A DNA stretch of 46,991 nucleotides from Chloroflexi bacterium TSY (GTDB lineage Bacteria; Chloroflexota; Anaerolineae; Caldilineales; Caldilineaceae): assembly GCA_019217005.1 (NCBI GenBank), contig JAHBNG010000119.1, positions 1-46,991 of the forward strand, in the 5' to 3' direction. Positions 35,694 through 45,443 of this stretch are shown here, piece by piece; within the stretch, counting starts at the first letter, position 1, and each line of letters starts with the position of its first letter. The position numbers and the translations under genes were made by a program. The notes under the pieces are model-generated. The model did no database searches. It was not told the DNA's origin and saw nothing but the letters and a program-made list of their open reading frames with translations.

Positions 35694-36209
35694 TTAATTT
35701 TTCGTGTCAACCATTCGAGCTCTTGTTGAATCAAGATTTTTAGCTGAATCTTCTTGTCTGTTTCGTTCATTCAGACCAAGTTTACGGCATAGACGTCCCA
35801 ATTCCCTCTGTTCATCCAGACTTAAGCAGCTCATCTCTTTGGTAATGGCTGCCACATGGACGGGTAGAATCTTTTCAACAATCGCTCGTCCTGACTCGGT
35901 CAAGTGAACGAAGACACAGCGACGATCTTCTTCGCTACGGTGCCGCTCAACAAACCCCCGTTTTTCAAGCTTGTCAACCACCGCAACTACATTGCTTTTG
36001 CTGATCAGTAACTTCTGACCAATCTCATTTTGGTGCAAAGGACCCAGATGATAGAGCATCTCCAACGTTCCAAATTGTGTCGCACCCAACTCTTTCGTGG
36101 TTTCGTATCGATCAATTCGTGACTTAACCGAATCGGTTGCGCGTAATAACTTGATGTAAGTATCGAGTGCTCGCACTTCTTTTGGTTCACCTGAATAACG
36201 TGTACTCAT
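35694..36209 (-). CDS. MarR-family transcriptional regulator
   Basis: 171 residues from the ATG at 36209 (MSTRYSGEPKEV), with GGAA upstream. Winged helix: LGPLHQNEIGQKLLISKSNVVAVVDKLEKRGFVERHRSEEDRRCVFVHLTESG pattern (helix-turn-helix at about 70-95 and wing with DRR at 106-108; given here in description). Effector unknown. Probably represses itself and the neighbouring MFS exporter through a shared palindrome; the operator of its own gene overlaps the transcription start. Confidence 0.9.
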   Translation of the reverse strand: MSTRYSGEPKEVRALDTYIKLLRATDSVKSRIDRYETTKELGATQFGTLEMLYHLGPLHQNEIGQKLLISKSNVVAVVDKLEKRGFVERHRSEEDRRCVFVHLTESGRAIVEKILPVHVAAITKEMSCLSLDEQRELGRLCRKLGLNERNRQEDSAKNLDSTRARMVDTKN

Positions 36210-36229
36210 ATATAGTTCCAAACAAAACA

Positions 36230-36243
36230 GTTCATTTATGAAC
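36230..36243. promoter_or_regulatory. putative MarR operator at its own promoter
   Basis: GTTCATTTATGAAC, palindromic, beginning two bases downstream of the -10 box and ending 20 bases before the ATG, so a bound dimer would cover the transcription start. Same half-sites and spacing as at 35549-35562. Confidence 0.7.
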
Positions 36244-36245
36244 TA

Positions 36246-36274
36246 ATTGTATCATGGAAATCGGACCTTGTCAA
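36246..36274 (-). promoter_or_regulatory. sigma70 promoter of the marR gene
   Basis: On the minus strand TTGACA (36274-36269) and TACAAT (36251-36246), 17-base spacer: a perfect -35 and a five-of-six -10. Transcription would start at about 36240, inside the operator. Confidence 0.8.
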
Positions 36275-36337
36275 GTCCAACTTATGATTGGATAGGGCAA
36301 TCGCATACTTTGCGGCCCAGCATCGAAACGTCGGTCT

Positions 36338-36445
36338 CAGTAGATCCAAATCTAACGCAAAAACTAGATATCGACCGGCAAATTTGTATTTATGTCAACT
36401 GTTTAGCCAGAATTCTCTCTCAAAACCTGAAATTTGGATCTACTG
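36338..36445. mobile_element. second small inverted-repeat element, 108-bp short form
   Basis: Starts CAGTAGATCCAAATCTAACG and ends AAATTTGGATCTACTG; flanked by the 5-bp duplication GGTCT (36333-36337 and 36446-36450). It is the reverse complement of the left half of the element at 26383-26760, with about 107 bp missing between two ATTTGG direct repeats, so an internal deletion form. It lies 64 bases upstream of the marR promoter. Confidence 0.93.
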
Positions 36446-36504
36446 GGTCTAGGAAGCGCAAACCTTCCCAAGTGGGTTGAATTGAAGCGCGCCTGACCGT
36501 ACTT

Positions 36505-36765
36505 TGGCTGCTATAGCCTTTCAGGAAAAACTTTTGGCTCATTGGGATCTTCCGTGATAAACCCGCTTTGGTTTCGATACGCTTCGCTACTCAACCGGCG
36601 CTAGTCCCGATTTTGGTCACCGATCACGGACATTCCCAAAGAGCCAAACTTTTCCTGTCGTTGATGGCATTTCAGCTAGTCAGCTCTCTGGCTGACCAGC
36701 TGAAATGCTGACAAGCTACTGTTTCGCGTGGAAAAACATTATCTAAACATCTATGGATGCCGGTT
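36505..36765. repeat. palindromic repeat, CAGCTGAAATGCTGA family, long copy with nested hairpin
   Basis: Right part (36655-36765) is the reverse complement of 33320-33425, and the left end (GGCTATAGCCTTTCAGGAAA, read in reverse) matches the end of that copy. Between them is an extra hairpin: AGGAAAAACTTTTGGCTC and GAGCCAAACTTTTCCT arms, with GGTTTCGATACGCTTCGCTA inside, a sequence I recognise as a common dispersed repeat. The structure looks like one repeat inserted into another. Confidence 0.75.
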
Positions 36766-37116
36766 TCAACCGGTGGTGGTCGGCGATTATTCAATTTCTG
36801 AGCAAGACTAAATTTGGGACACAGCCCAATTATCGCTATACTTGGAGGTGTTGGTATTTTAAGAAGAATCTATCCGAAAAGCGGTAGTGAGTCTGACTCG
36901 CTTCTTGGGTAAGCATACACCGTCAAAGAGCTTTTGGGATAAGCACTAAGTAATCGTTCAAAAATAAGTTGGCGAATCGCAGCAAGATTTATTTGTAATG
37001 CCGTCTCTCTGTCTGCGCCGTAACAGGCAAGGGTGCCTGTTCTACAAACCTACAACTTGTTTTTGCACGCTTACTAAGCAATTTATATCTGACAATTGAT
37101 ACTGGGGAGAACTTAT
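36766..37116. repeat. gene-free spacer with a hairpin repeat
   Basis: No gene in about 350 bases. At 36870-36945 the sequence TATCCGAAAAGC and its partner GCTTTTGGGATAAGCACT form a hairpin related to the one at 39320-39388 (TCCGAAAAGC and GCTTTTCGGATAGGCACT). The rest must contain the promoter of the gene at 37117, not identified. Confidence 0.5.
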
Positions 37117-37695
37117 ATGGCAGACGTTGCGGAGACCACTATTGAGGGCGTGGCCTCAGAAGAATCAACATCATTTCAATCAGTAACTTTTGGTGGTTCA
37201 CCAAAAAATCTTGTCGTCGGCCTTTTTATGTTGTTATCATCTATGCTTGCATTTAGTATGGGAATGACGAGCACATTCTTTGCCGAAGCAACAGCCTGGA
37301 CGTTTGTGAGTTGGGGTGCATTGATCTTATTTATGAACTTATTGGATCTATATCAGAGTTACGAGCTTAATGCAGATAAGCTCATTATCCGCAATCCGGT
37401 TCGTTTTTGGACCCCTTATCGGGAATGGGAATGGGACAATATCTATCGGATGGATGTATTGGTCGGCAAGCGGAATCGACGTCTCGAAGATGCTGTGATG
37501 CATATCTACCATGAACTTGATGGGGAGATTGTGAAACAGCGTGAAGATCGTTCGTTTGACCCCAAACTAGCGCAAATGGTGATAGAACTAGCTCAACTCC
37601 AGGCCGTTGAGGATGAGAACCCAAAAGACATGAATGCGCTTCCTCTTCACCAAAATGCCATTTATCATTGGAGTAAAGACGGTTCAATTGCTTAG
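37117..37695 (+). CDS. membrane protein with two N-terminal spans and a PH-like cytoplasmic part
   Basis: 192 residues from the ATG at 37117 (MADVAETTIEG), with GGGGAGA upstream; an in-frame TTG at 37096 is less likely. Two hydrophobic segments (about 31-50, LVVGLFMLLSSMLAFSMGM, and 58-78, TFVSWGALILFMNLLDLYQ) are followed by a soluble part ELNADKLIIRNPVRFWTPYREWEWDNI-type, which resembles bacterial PH-domain membrane proteins. No enzyme motif. Not closely recognised; function unknown. A terminator follows at 37817. Confidence 0.7.
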   Translation: MADVAETTIEGVASEESTSFQSVTFGGSPKNLVVGLFMLLSSMLAFSMGMTSTFFAEATAWTFVSWGALILFMNLLDLYQSYELNADKLIIRNPVRFWTPYREWEWDNIYRMDVLVGKRNRRLEDAVMHIYHELDGEIVKQREDRSFDPKLAQMVIELAQLQAVEDENPKDMNALPLHQNAIYHWSKDGSIA

Positions 37696-37816
37696 AGAAA
37701 AGTGAGTTTTCAGGATGTCATTTATCTAGGTTGAAACTTTCACTCTTCATCGTACGTAATATTATATGTAGTGTGATGGTTTTCTCCTTTGGTTTCTCCT
37801 GAAAGATGGGGCAGAG

Positions 37817-37845
37817 GAGCCTGGTCTTAATGGCCAGGCTCTTTT
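37817..37845 (+). terminator. intrinsic terminator after the membrane-protein gene
   Basis: GAGCCTGG (37817-37824) pairs with CCAGGCTC (37834-37841), the stem extended by two further pairs around a TTAAT loop, followed by TTTTGT. Lies 122 bases beyond the stop of the membrane-protein gene. Confidence 0.75.
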
Positions 37846-37941
37846 GTATACTCCTCAGCAGCACATTATAACATTATCTCTCGACTAAAAAGTGTTATTT
37901 TTTGGCGCTGCTCAGTATAAGCTATAAGAGCAGTGAAGATG

Positions 37942-37970
37942 AAAGCCCGACCTCTGTGAGTCGGGCTTTT
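37942..37970. terminator. terminator between the convergent genes
   Basis: AAAGCCCGAC (37942-37951) and GTCGGGCTTT (37960-37969) form a ten-pair stem with an eight-base loop, followed on the plus strand by TAAATTTT. The A/T ends on both sides make it usable from either strand, serving the fructose bisphosphatase gene on the minus strand (stop at 38010). Confidence 0.75.
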
Positions 37971-38009
37971 AAATTTTGAAGATACGTCGAACTTATTGAA
38001 TGCTCATAC

Positions 38010-39071
38010 CTAAAGAGCAAATTCCGATTTGGCCTCGAATTCAACAAAGTCTTGCTGTTCGAATTCTTCGGCTTTCTCAACCAAGTCTCGATTCCCAACG
38101 TAAAATGGTACGCGTTGATGAAGCTCATGCGGTTCAATATCCAAAATCGGTTGCGTACCATCCGAAGCATAGCCACCTGCTTGTTCAGCCATAAACGCCA
38201 ACGGCGCTGCCTCAAAGAGCAGGTGTAGTTTTCCGTGAGGTAACTGTGGATTTCTGCTGTCTGCCGGGTAATAAAAGACGCCGCCCGATAAAAGATTGCG
38301 GTGGACATCTGCAACCAAGGAACCTATATAGCGCGATGAGAGTGGTTTCTCTCGTCCCGTTCCCTGTAGCCAACGCGTGTAGTTTTGAGTGCTTTTTGAC
38401 CAGTAGGAATAATGTCCTTGGTTTGTGCTGTAATATCTGGGGCTTGCAGGAATACGTATATTGGGGTGAGACAACAAAAATTCTCCAATGCTGGGATTCA
38501 GTGTAAAGCCATGAACCCCCTGTCCTGTAGAATAAACGAGCATCGTGCTGGAACCATATATTACATATCCTGCGGCAACAAGATTTCGTCCCTTTTGCAA
38601 ACAATCATCAAGAGTCCCTGGTCCAGCCTCGGACTGACGACGATATATGGCGAAGATCGTCCCAATACTTACATTATAGTCAATGTTCGACACCCCATCT
38701 AGCGGATCATAGAGAAGTACATATTTTCCGATCCCATATCGTTCTGGGATGGGAATGATATGGGGCTGTTCTTCGGATGCCATGACGGCCAATCGTCCGG
38801 TGTGATCATTGAGCCGATGAATCGTCCGTTCTGCAAACTGATTGAGCGTTTGTAATTCTTCATCCTGGACGTTACCCTTTCCATTGCTCCGAATGATTTC
38901 AGCCAAACCGGCACGAGTTGTTCGGTTGGCGATGAACTTAGCTGCTAATGCCAGATCATATAACAATTGGGTCAGGTCACCAGTTGCTTCTGGATGTTGT
39001 TCTTGCTGTTCCAGAATGTAACGTTCAATTGTGACAATTTTGTTCGACATGACACCATTCATTGTTCTCAT
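38010..39071 (-). CDS. fbp: class I fructose-1,6-bisphosphatase
   Basis: 353 residues from the ATG at 39071 ([12 protein letters not shown]), supported by AAAGGA seven bases upstream; ATGs at 39062 and 39050 are alternatives. Class I signatures: MASEEQ (metal Glu), [20 protein letters not shown] (metal Asp, loop), [20 protein letters not shown] and [20 protein letters not shown] near the C-terminus. It removes the 1-phosphate from fructose 1,6-bisphosphate in gluconeogenesis; it may also support carbon fixation or sugar-acid flux. No operon partner. A terminator lies 40 bases beyond its end. Confidence 0.95.
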   Translation of the reverse strand: MRTMNGVMSNKIVTIERYILEQQEQHPEATGDLTQLLYDLALAAKFIANRTTRAGLAEIIRSNGKGNVQDEELQTLNQFAERTIHRLNDHTGRLAVMASEEQPHIIPIPERYGIGKYVLLYDPLDGVSNIDYNVSIGTIFAIYRRQSEAGPGTLDDCLQKGRNLVAAGYVIYGSSTMLVYSTGQGVHGFTLNPSIGEFLLSHPNIRIPASPRYYSTNQGHYSYWSKSTQNYTRWLQGTGREKPLSSRYIGSLVADVHRNLLSGGVFYYPADSRNPQLPHGKLHLLFEAAPLAFMAEQAGGYASDGTQPILDIEPHELHQRVPFYVGNRDLVEKAEEFEQQDFVEFEAKSEFAL

Positions 39072-39140
39072 CCTCAGTTCCTTTGTGCGTGACGAATCCA
39101 GTAGACAGAGCAAAATCAAGTTGCATACAGCGTTCGGCTT

Positions 39141-39311
39141 AGAGCGTGTTTTAAAAGTGTCACAGCGTGTCATTCTGCTCACGAAGTGGTTGCGAAGCAA
39201 CGGCAGAGGTACGGAGCGAAGAATCCTCTTTTTGCACTCGAACCAGGGATTCTCCCTTCGGAAGACTCAGGGCCCCAAAACCTCCTCAGAATGACTTTTA
39301 AAACACGCTCT
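39141..39311. repeat. inverted-repeat element with AGAGCGTGTTTTAAAAGT ends
   Basis: Exact 18-bp terminal inverted repeat AGAGCGTGTTTTAAAAGT (39141-39158) and complement (39294-39311), length 171 bp. Interior contains CGAAGAATCCTC and CATTCTG, of the TCATTCTGAGCGAAGAATC kind of dispersed repeat. No clear target duplication. Lies just upstream of the fructose bisphosphatase gene. Confidence 0.75.
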
Positions 39312-39319
39312 TAGAACCG

Positions 39320-39388
39320 ATCCGAAAAGCCTCTGTAAGTTCAAGCAAATACGCGAGTCAAAATGTATGATCACAGAGCTTTTCGGAT
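39320..39388. repeat. hairpin repeat with ATCCGAAAAGC ends
   Basis: ATCCGAAAAGCCTCTGT (39320-39336) and ACAGAGCTTTTCGGAT (39373-39388), complementary except for one bulged C. Related to the hairpin at 36870-36945. Confidence 0.65.
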
Positions 39389-39489
39389 AGGCACTTAGTG
39401 TAGCAAACTGCAACGCAAAAATCTATAATGGAATGTGTCAAAAGTCTGTTAATCTTCCATGCGTTACACGGCAATTGTGCGTTACATGA

Positions 39490-42069
39490 CTATTGATCGT
39501 ACAATCGATGATAATGGTAAAGGGCGGTCACGATACGCTTAACGTAAATTCTTGGCTCATTCACGCTCAGGATTTCGACAAAGATTGCGTCATCAGATCC
39601 AGATTGAGTACGCCATGCTTTGGAATTGCCTGGACCGGCATTATATCCAACCAATGCCGAAGTTCGATTATTGTCAAGAAAATCACTTGCCCATCTAAGA
39701 TAGTAAGCGCCAAATTTTATATTTACATAAGGACGATAGAGTAAGTCGTTGGAGTAATTTGGATACGCAAGTCTGTCCGCCACCCACTGGCCAGTATCAG
39801 GAATGATTTGAGCCAAGCCTTGGGCGGCAGCGTACGAACGAGCTTCTTTTTCAAACAGACTTTCTTGTCGAATCAGGCTAAACATAAGAAGGGGATCGAG
39901 TCCATTTTCGACTGCCTCTTTCTCGACGAGTTCCTTAAAGCGGCGTGGATAGATTCGTTGTTGCAAAAAAATTGGAGATTCTTCGACAAATGTTGCTGGG
40001 CTAAGCCGCAACACCGTCTCCATTGCAAGCAGGCTCAACCGAAATGCCCCTATTTTTTCGAACTCCAAACTCAATGGATAGAGAATGTTTGGTTGTTCCC
40101 GATAACGATCGTATATTCTTTCAAGCAGCGATAGTGCCTCAAGGCGTTCATCAACCGCCAAGAGAAGCAGACCCAAACGGTATTCTGGTTCATTTTTAAC
40201 TTGGTCTGGTACTTGGTCCAGCTTGTCAACTGAGACTGTCTTTGTGATCCATGTGGAGAGCCAGCTCTCCGCAAATGCTTGGCTCCCATCATCACCCGGG
40301 AGTTGAGATGCAAATCTAGAAACCTGTTTCACGCTATCTACAATGCTATCGCTTTCAAGACCTGAGAGCATCGGTGAACCGGTTGACTCGTCGAGATATT
40401 GTGCAATGAGAATACCATAGTATGTGTCTCGATAGATGGGTGCCAAAGTCTGCCATAGCTGTTCCACTTTGGAATGCTCATTCTGAGCAAGGTAGCCACG
40501 TCCCAACCAGTAACCGACCGCATCTGGACGATAGTCTGGATATTCCTGCTGCAGCCTTGTAAACGTTGAGATTGCTTGGCTGGTAAGACCATTACTAAAA
40601 GCACCAAGGCCAATAAAATAAAGAGCCTGGGTTGCTCGTGTGCTGTATGGGAATCGATCGGCCAACGCAATCAAATCTGCAGCGGCTTCTAATTGATTTC
40701 CTTCAGACAGTGCTGAAAATCCGCTGCGCCACAAAGCCTCCGCTGCCAACTCATTGTTGGAATGGGTACGAGCGAATGTTCGATAAGTCCGTCGTGCTCC
40801 TACACTGTTTCCCATCGCTGCCTGAGCGCGTCCGATATCCAACCAGACTTGTCCAATACACGTACAATCTGGATAAGCATCGAGAAGTCGTTCAAATACT
40901 GTCACAGCGGTTGGGTAATTTTTATTGCCCAAGTGCGCGAGGCCCAAACCATGCATCGCCAAATCTGCTCGTTCGTCTGTAGACAACACACTATCGAGAT
41001 AACGTTGAAATGCATTGATAGCGGGCAACCAGGCCGCTGCCTGCAAATCGATATATCCTCGATCGTATAAATCAAAATCACTGTTGCGATTGATCAATTC
41101 GATCAGGGCCTGATAGGCGTGACGATTTTCTGGGGCTTCTTTGGTTGCTGACTGCCATCGCTCAATCGCCAGGGCTTCATTTCCTGCGCTTGCATACGCT
41201 TGCCCAGCCCGATATTGAATTTCAGCCCGATAGCCACGGTTCTTGGCAATGGTCAAGATCTCATCGTAAACCATCGCTGCATTGTCGTAGCGCCCGATGC
41301 TCCTATAAGCCTGCGCTTGTGCCTCGAGTAGACGCACATGACTTACAACATTGTTTGTTGCGTCGGCTGCTTTGGCGTACGCTTCTGCTGCCCGAAGTCC
41401 ATTTCCGAGCAAAAGATAGTTTGCTGCAATCTTTGCGTGGGCGGTTTCAGCGGTCCATGAATAAGCGTTGAGCATTTTTTCGTATTCGGCGATGGATTCT
41501 AAATATCTGCCTAAAGCGCTAAAAGCTCGCGCGCGCAAAAATGTAACGCGAATTTCATCACTCGATTCATCAAGGACAGCTAAAGCGTTGGTATAAAGGT
41601 TGTCAGCCAGATATGTACGAGCAAGCAACCGCTCTATAACTTGTTGAGAAGTAGAATCTACGGAGTCACTATTCAGCAGTTTGCTTAAGTGAGTGCGAGC
41701 GGTAACAGTATCGCCATGAAAAAATGAACGTTGTGCACGTTGCAGGATCTGCTCCACAGTTTCTGGTACAGTGGATGATGGGGTTTCGGTTGGTGTTGAA
41801 ACCGCTAATGATGCGGGGCGCGAATTTGGATTCTGGTCTGTTGCGATCGGATCTGTTGCCGATGCGAGGGGATTGCGAGCTGATGTGGTCGTCTTCGAGA
41901 GTCTCGATTCGTTCTGAGACGTGACAAGCGGTTCAGGCAGTGTCTGTGTTATTGCCGTTGCAACAGGCGTCGATGCTTGCTTTCCGGTTCGATCACAGGC
42001 AGTGACAAAAAACAAGACAAGACAGAATAAGAAAGATAATAGATAATATGTTGTCGCTCTGAGTATCAT
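39490..42069 (-). CDS. soluble lytic transglycosylase-like lipoprotein with TPR repeats
   Basis: 859 residues. The signal peptide ends with lipobox VTAC (about residue 25), so membrane-anchored outside the cytoplasm. After a Ser/Thr/Pro-rich linker (30-110) come many TPR-type helical repeats (about 110-690; for example AEAYAKAADATNN and RAGQAYASAGNEALAIERW), as in Slt70-type enzymes. The SLT domain is at about 714-859: FSLIRQESLFEKEA with catalytic Glu near 736, AAAQGLAQIIPDTG and GYNAGPG. It cleaves the MurNAc-GlcNAc bond of peptidoglycan to give anhydro ends. It lies divergent from gatB with about 130 bases between. Confidence 0.93.
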   Translation of the reverse strand: MILRATTYYLLSFLFCLVLFFVTACDRTGKQASTPVATAITQTLPEPLVTSQNESRLSKTTTSARNPLASATDPIATDQNPNSRPASLAVSTPTETPSSTVPETVEQILQRAQRSFFHGDTVTARTHLSKLLNSDSVDSTSQQVIERLLARTYLADNLYTNALAVLDESSDEIRVTFLRARAFSALGRYLESIAEYEKMLNAYSWTAETAHAKIAANYLLLGNGLRAAEAYAKAADATNNVVSHVRLLEAQAQAYRSIGRYDNAAMVYDEILTIAKNRGYRAEIQYRAGQAYASAGNEALAIERWQSATKEAPENRHAYQALIELINRNSDFDLYDRGYIDLQAAAWLPAINAFQRYLDSVLSTDERADLAMHGLGLAHLGNKNYPTAVTVFERLLDAYPDCTCIGQVWLDIGRAQAAMGNSVGARRTYRTFARTHSNNELAAEALWRSGFSALSEGNQLEAAADLIALADRFPYSTRATQALYFIGLGAFSNGLTSQAISTFTRLQQEYPDYRPDAVGYWLGRGYLAQNEHSKVEQLWQTLAPIYRDTYYGILIAQYLDESTGSPMLSGLESDSIVDSVKQVSRFASQLPGDDGSQAFAESWLSTWITKTVSVDKLDQVPDQVKNEPEYRLGLLLLAVDERLEALSLLERIYDRYREQPNILYPLSLEFEKIGAFRLSLLAMETVLRLSPATFVEESPIFLQQRIYPRRFKELVEKEAVENGLDPLLMFSLIRQESLFEKEARSYAAAQGLAQIIPDTGQWVADRLAYPNYSNDLLYRPYVNIKFGAYYLRWASDFLDNNRTSALVGYNAGPGNSKAWRTQSGSDDAIFVEILSVNEPRIYVKRIVTALYHYHRLYDQ

Positions 42070-42202
42070 GTGGGTTTACAACGATAGGCAATCGTCTGAT
42101 GTTCCCATTGGACGCATTCAAGACTTGCTAACTGTTCTCGAATCAGTCATAATTTTAACCGAGTATCGTCAAAATTGTATATTCTATTTTTGAGAGTCAA
42201 AA

Positions 42203-43741
42203 ATGTCAATTGCTTCCCAAACTCAACCTACGATCAAACCAGATGTGTTCGAGCAATATGAGCTAGTCGTTGGCATGGAGGTGCATGCCCAACTTCTCAC
42301 ATTATCCAAGATGTTCTGCGACTGCAAAACCGATTATGCAGGAGCACCAGCAAATACACGGGTCTGCCCGGTCTGCTTAGGTATGCCTGGTATGTTGCCC
42401 GTCACGAATTATGCCGCAGTTGAAGCGACAATCAAGACAGGACTCGCATTAAATTGTCAGATTGCTGAACGAGCTGTGTTTGCTCGCAAGAATTATATGT
42501 ATCCAGATCTCCCCAAAGGATATCAGATCAGTCAGTATGAATTACCCTTGTGTGAGCATGGCTGGATTGATGTAGATCTGGAAGATGGAAGCACAAAGCG
42601 CATTCGAATTCGACGTGCCCATTTGGAAGAAGATACTGGCAAATCCATTCATGTCGGTGGGGCTTCACTTGTCGACCTAAACCGCGCAGGCGTGCCGTTG
42701 CTGGAGATCGTCTCCGAAGCCGATATTCATAGTGCAGAAGAAGCCTATGGATATTTGACCAAATTGCGTACTATTTTACGTTATTTGGGCGTTAATAGTG
42801 GCGATATGGAAAAAGGTGCTCTGCGTTGCGAACCCAACATCAGCGTTCGGACATTGGCTCAAAAGAATCGTGGAGAGTATGGGACCAAAGTGGAGGTTAA
42901 GAACCTGAATAGCTTCCGGTCAGTTCGGAGTGCGATCGCCTATGAAATGGCACGCCAAATCGACCTCTTGGAAAAAGGTGGTGTGGTTGAGCAGGTCAAC
43001 ATGGGATGGGACGAACAGAAGCAGCGCACAGTTCTTCAGCGTAGCAAAGAAAGTGCCCACGATTATCGCTATTTTCCCGAACCAGATCTGCCACCACTTG
43101 TGATAAGCCAAGACACAATCGATCATCTTAAGATGACATTGCCTGAGCTTCCGGATGTAAAACAGAAGCGCTATGTAGACGAATGGGGGCTTCGGCCAGT
43201 AGATGCAGCGACCTTGGCTGACGAAAAGCTTGTAGCAGATTTCTTCGAGGCCGCGAGTAAGCAATACGGATTATCAGATAAAGACATAAAAGATGAAAAA
43301 CCACGGCGAATCGGAAACTGGATGACCGGTGAATTATTTCGCCATCTTTATGCCGATGGTGAAGGCCAGGATTTGCGTAAAATTGCAGATATCAAGATCA
43401 AACCAGAACACTTTGCGCGGCTTTTGACACTTGTGGATGAACAGATCATCAACCCAAATACGGGAAAAAAGGTATTGGAAATAATGTACCAGACAGGAGA
43501 TGATCCCGCCCGAATCGTTGAGCGAGAAGGTCTGTCTATGGTTCGTGATACATCTGTTTTGGATCAAGCAATTCGCGATGTGTTGTCAACACATATAGAT
43601 GAAGTTGCGCGATATCGAGAGGGAGAAACTAAGCTCCTGGGATTTTTCATGGGACAAGTGATGCGTAGAACCAAAGGAAAAGCGGATCCTGGCTCCACGC
43701 GTCAGCGTTTACAGAAAGCACTCGACAACGATAACGAATAA
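42203..43741 (+). CDS. gatB: aspartyl/glutamyl-tRNA amidotransferase subunit B
   Basis: 512 residues. N-terminal GatB kinase-like cradle: [36 protein letters not shown] metal-binding region with four cysteines, [23 protein letters not shown], the [14 protein letters not shown] segment and [12 protein letters not shown]. The C-terminal YqeY-like tRNA-binding domain ends [17 protein letters not shown]. It activates Glu-tRNA(Gln) or Asp-tRNA(Asn) for amidation with GatA and GatC, which are not in the window, so the genes are unlinked here. Start supported only weakly by GAGAG upstream. A core gene of this genome region. Confidence 0.97.
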   Translation: MSIASQTQPTIKPDVFEQYELVVGMEVHAQLLTLSKMFCDCKTDYAGAPANTRVCPVCLGMPGMLPVTNYAAVEATIKTGLALNCQIAERAVFARKNYMYPDLPKGYQISQYELPLCEHGWIDVDLEDGSTKRIRIRRAHLEEDTGKSIHVGGASLVDLNRAGVPLLEIVSEADIHSAEEAYGYLTKLRTILRYLGVNSGDMEKGALRCEPNISVRTLAQKNRGEYGTKVEVKNLNSFRSVRSAIAYEMARQIDLLEKGGVVEQVNMGWDEQKQRTVLQRSKESAHDYRYFPEPDLPPLVISQDTIDHLKMTLPELPDVKQKRYVDEWGLRPVDAATLADEKLVADFFEAASKQYGLSDKDIKDEKPRRIGNWMTGELFRHLYADGEGQDLRKIADIKIKPEHFARLLTLVDEQIINPNTGKKVLEIMYQTGDDPARIVEREGLSMVRDTSVLDQAIRDVLSTHIDEVARYREGETKLLGFFMGQVMRRTKGKADPGSTRQRLQKALDNDNE

Positions 43742-43990
43742 AAACCCTTGGTGAGCAACAGCATTTGCATAAGGCCATTCCAGAGAAATAAATTCGGCTC
43801 TTCAGGAACTCAGGGGGTTGACAAAGAAGTGCCCCGAACTTCCCGGACACGCTTTGTATGTAATGGCAGTTCCAAAAGGGCGCGTTGAAGAAGAACTGAT
43901 AGAGAGAACCAGCAGCGTGTTATGTCAACATATAGATGAGGACAAAGGCAAGGAACCCAAAGGCGATACATAGTAAAAAATTAGAAGCAA
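43742..43990. other. short gene-free spacer
   Basis: No gene seen. It contains the 3' end and outer flank of the first IS110 element; the exact edge of that element could not be placed. Confidence 0.4.
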
Positions 43991-45214
43991 TTAAGCGATA
44001 GGTTGGCGACGATGGGCTCGTTGCTGCAAATGGAAAGATTCATCATAAGGTTTCTTGTCTTGCCACAATTTCCAAATGATGCAAATCCAGCGATTAGCGA
44101 GAGTGCGATCAGCATGACTCTTTTTTGAGACCGCGTTGGCGAGCGGCGGTGTAAAAAGCAGCGGCCCAAGAAGACTCTTTGCGGGAGCAGCGAGCAAATT
44201 GCTGAGTAAAATAACGAAAGTCGTGATCGCAAGCTCTGCGGAAATGAACGGTTCTGACTTTGCCACTTTGTTTGGTGACAGGACAGGTTCCCGCCAGAGA
44301 CTGAAGGCTCATGGGAGAGGGAAAGCGTTTCCTGTCTTCGCCAAACTTGACCAGAAGACTGGGAGCTAAAAGCTGGCCAGCACCAGGTAAAGAAGCAAAG
44401 ATATGCTGATCCGGATGTTGCAGAAAAAAAGTGACTGTAACTGGTCAAGGGTCTCTTGTTCATAGCGCAGTGCAAGCAAAAGACATTCAGCCAGCTGAAG
44501 AGCTTCTCGTTGATACGCTGGCACAAATGCAGGAGCTGATGTGGGATAAGTGGCGGTTAACTTATCATAACAAGTGACCCATTTACGGGGTTGCGTATGT
44601 CGGTGCTGCTTGAGAAACTCTTGGAAGCCTTCATAGGTGGAGTTGCGCACATGCTCTGGCGTTGGATAGGTCAGAACCAGGTGGCAGGCAATCCGAGAAG
44701 GCCAGTTGCTGAAGACCTCAAGCAGCGCCGGATGGTAACGCAACAGGCAAGCGCGCAGACGGTTGGATAAGGCCACAGTCTCTTTGGTCCAGTATTGTGT
44801 GGCACTGCTGACCACTCGCATCTGCTGGAGTAATTCACTGCCAGGTGACCAAGGATAAAATCGATGGACATCGGTCCGCAACAAATCTGCTATCACATAG
44901 GCATCACTCTTATCATTATGCGCACCACTTTGACTATAGCGCTCCCGACTCTTGTTCACCACATTCGGCGGCACCACATAGACATTCTTGTACCCGCTCG
45001 ACCAGAGATAATCAATCAGCAAATTATGCGCTGTTTCCAGTCCCACTGTCACTTCATCATGGCTCGCTCCTGTCTTCTTTCTCATTTCTTCAATTTGGCG
45101 AAATCCCTTCTGGCTATGCTCTATCTGCGCATAGCCCAGCGCTCGTCCTGTCTCATCCAACATCATCACATCATGTTTCTTTTCACTCCAGTCGATTCCC
45201 ATTTTCACTTTCAT
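43991..45214 (-). pseudogene. IS110-family transposase (DEDD recombinase), copy A, frameshifted
   Basis: Start ATG at 45214 (MKVKMGIDWSEKKHDVMM) behind GAGGAGG. DEDD residues: Asp in GIDWSE, Glu in VGLETAHN, and Asp-x-x-Asp in NDKSDAYVIADLL. The C-terminal half (LPGAG, SLAGTCPVTKQSGKV with the probable catalytic Ser) is in another frame, and the tail SHADRTLANRW in a third. Breaks are at the A7 run 44424-44430 and the T6 run 44121-44126. Repairing them gives about 407 residues ending at 43991. IS110 enzymes are RuvC-like recombinases guided by a bridge RNA. Inactive as read. Confidence 0.88.
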
Positions 45215-45279
45215 CTTGGACCTCCTCTCCCGTATCGCCTGAGCTCCTCAACTTTGGACGCTGTTTTCCGTTTTCCTGT

Positions 45280-45395
45280 TATGGCACTCGAGGTGCTGCA
45301 CGCTTTCGACGTTGCACGGCGTCGACCTGGCGGACTGTCCGGGAAGGGCGGTCGCACCGCTCGAAGAGGTTGGTCCTTTTTGCCAGGTCGAGAGT
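45280..45395 (-). ncRNA. probable bridge RNA region of IS110 copy A
   Basis: Upstream noncoding leader of copy A. Read on the minus strand, 45390-45382 and 45331-45323 form a nine-pair helix (CGACCTGGC/GCCAGGTCG) enclosing a hairpin GCGGT-GCG-ACCGC (45360-45348). It is followed by CGACG-loop8-CGTCG (45324-45307) and GCAC-CTCGA-GTGC (45296-45284). Copy B has the same helices in the same order with different bases, including C-G to T-A replacement in the last stem. IS110-group elements encode their bridge RNA at this position, so assignment is likely; ends of the transcript are unknown. Confidence 0.7.
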
Positions 45396-45443
45396 CCAAT
45401 AAGTTTCGGCTTTCCTTGCTTTTGCCTTCCCTTATTTTATCTC

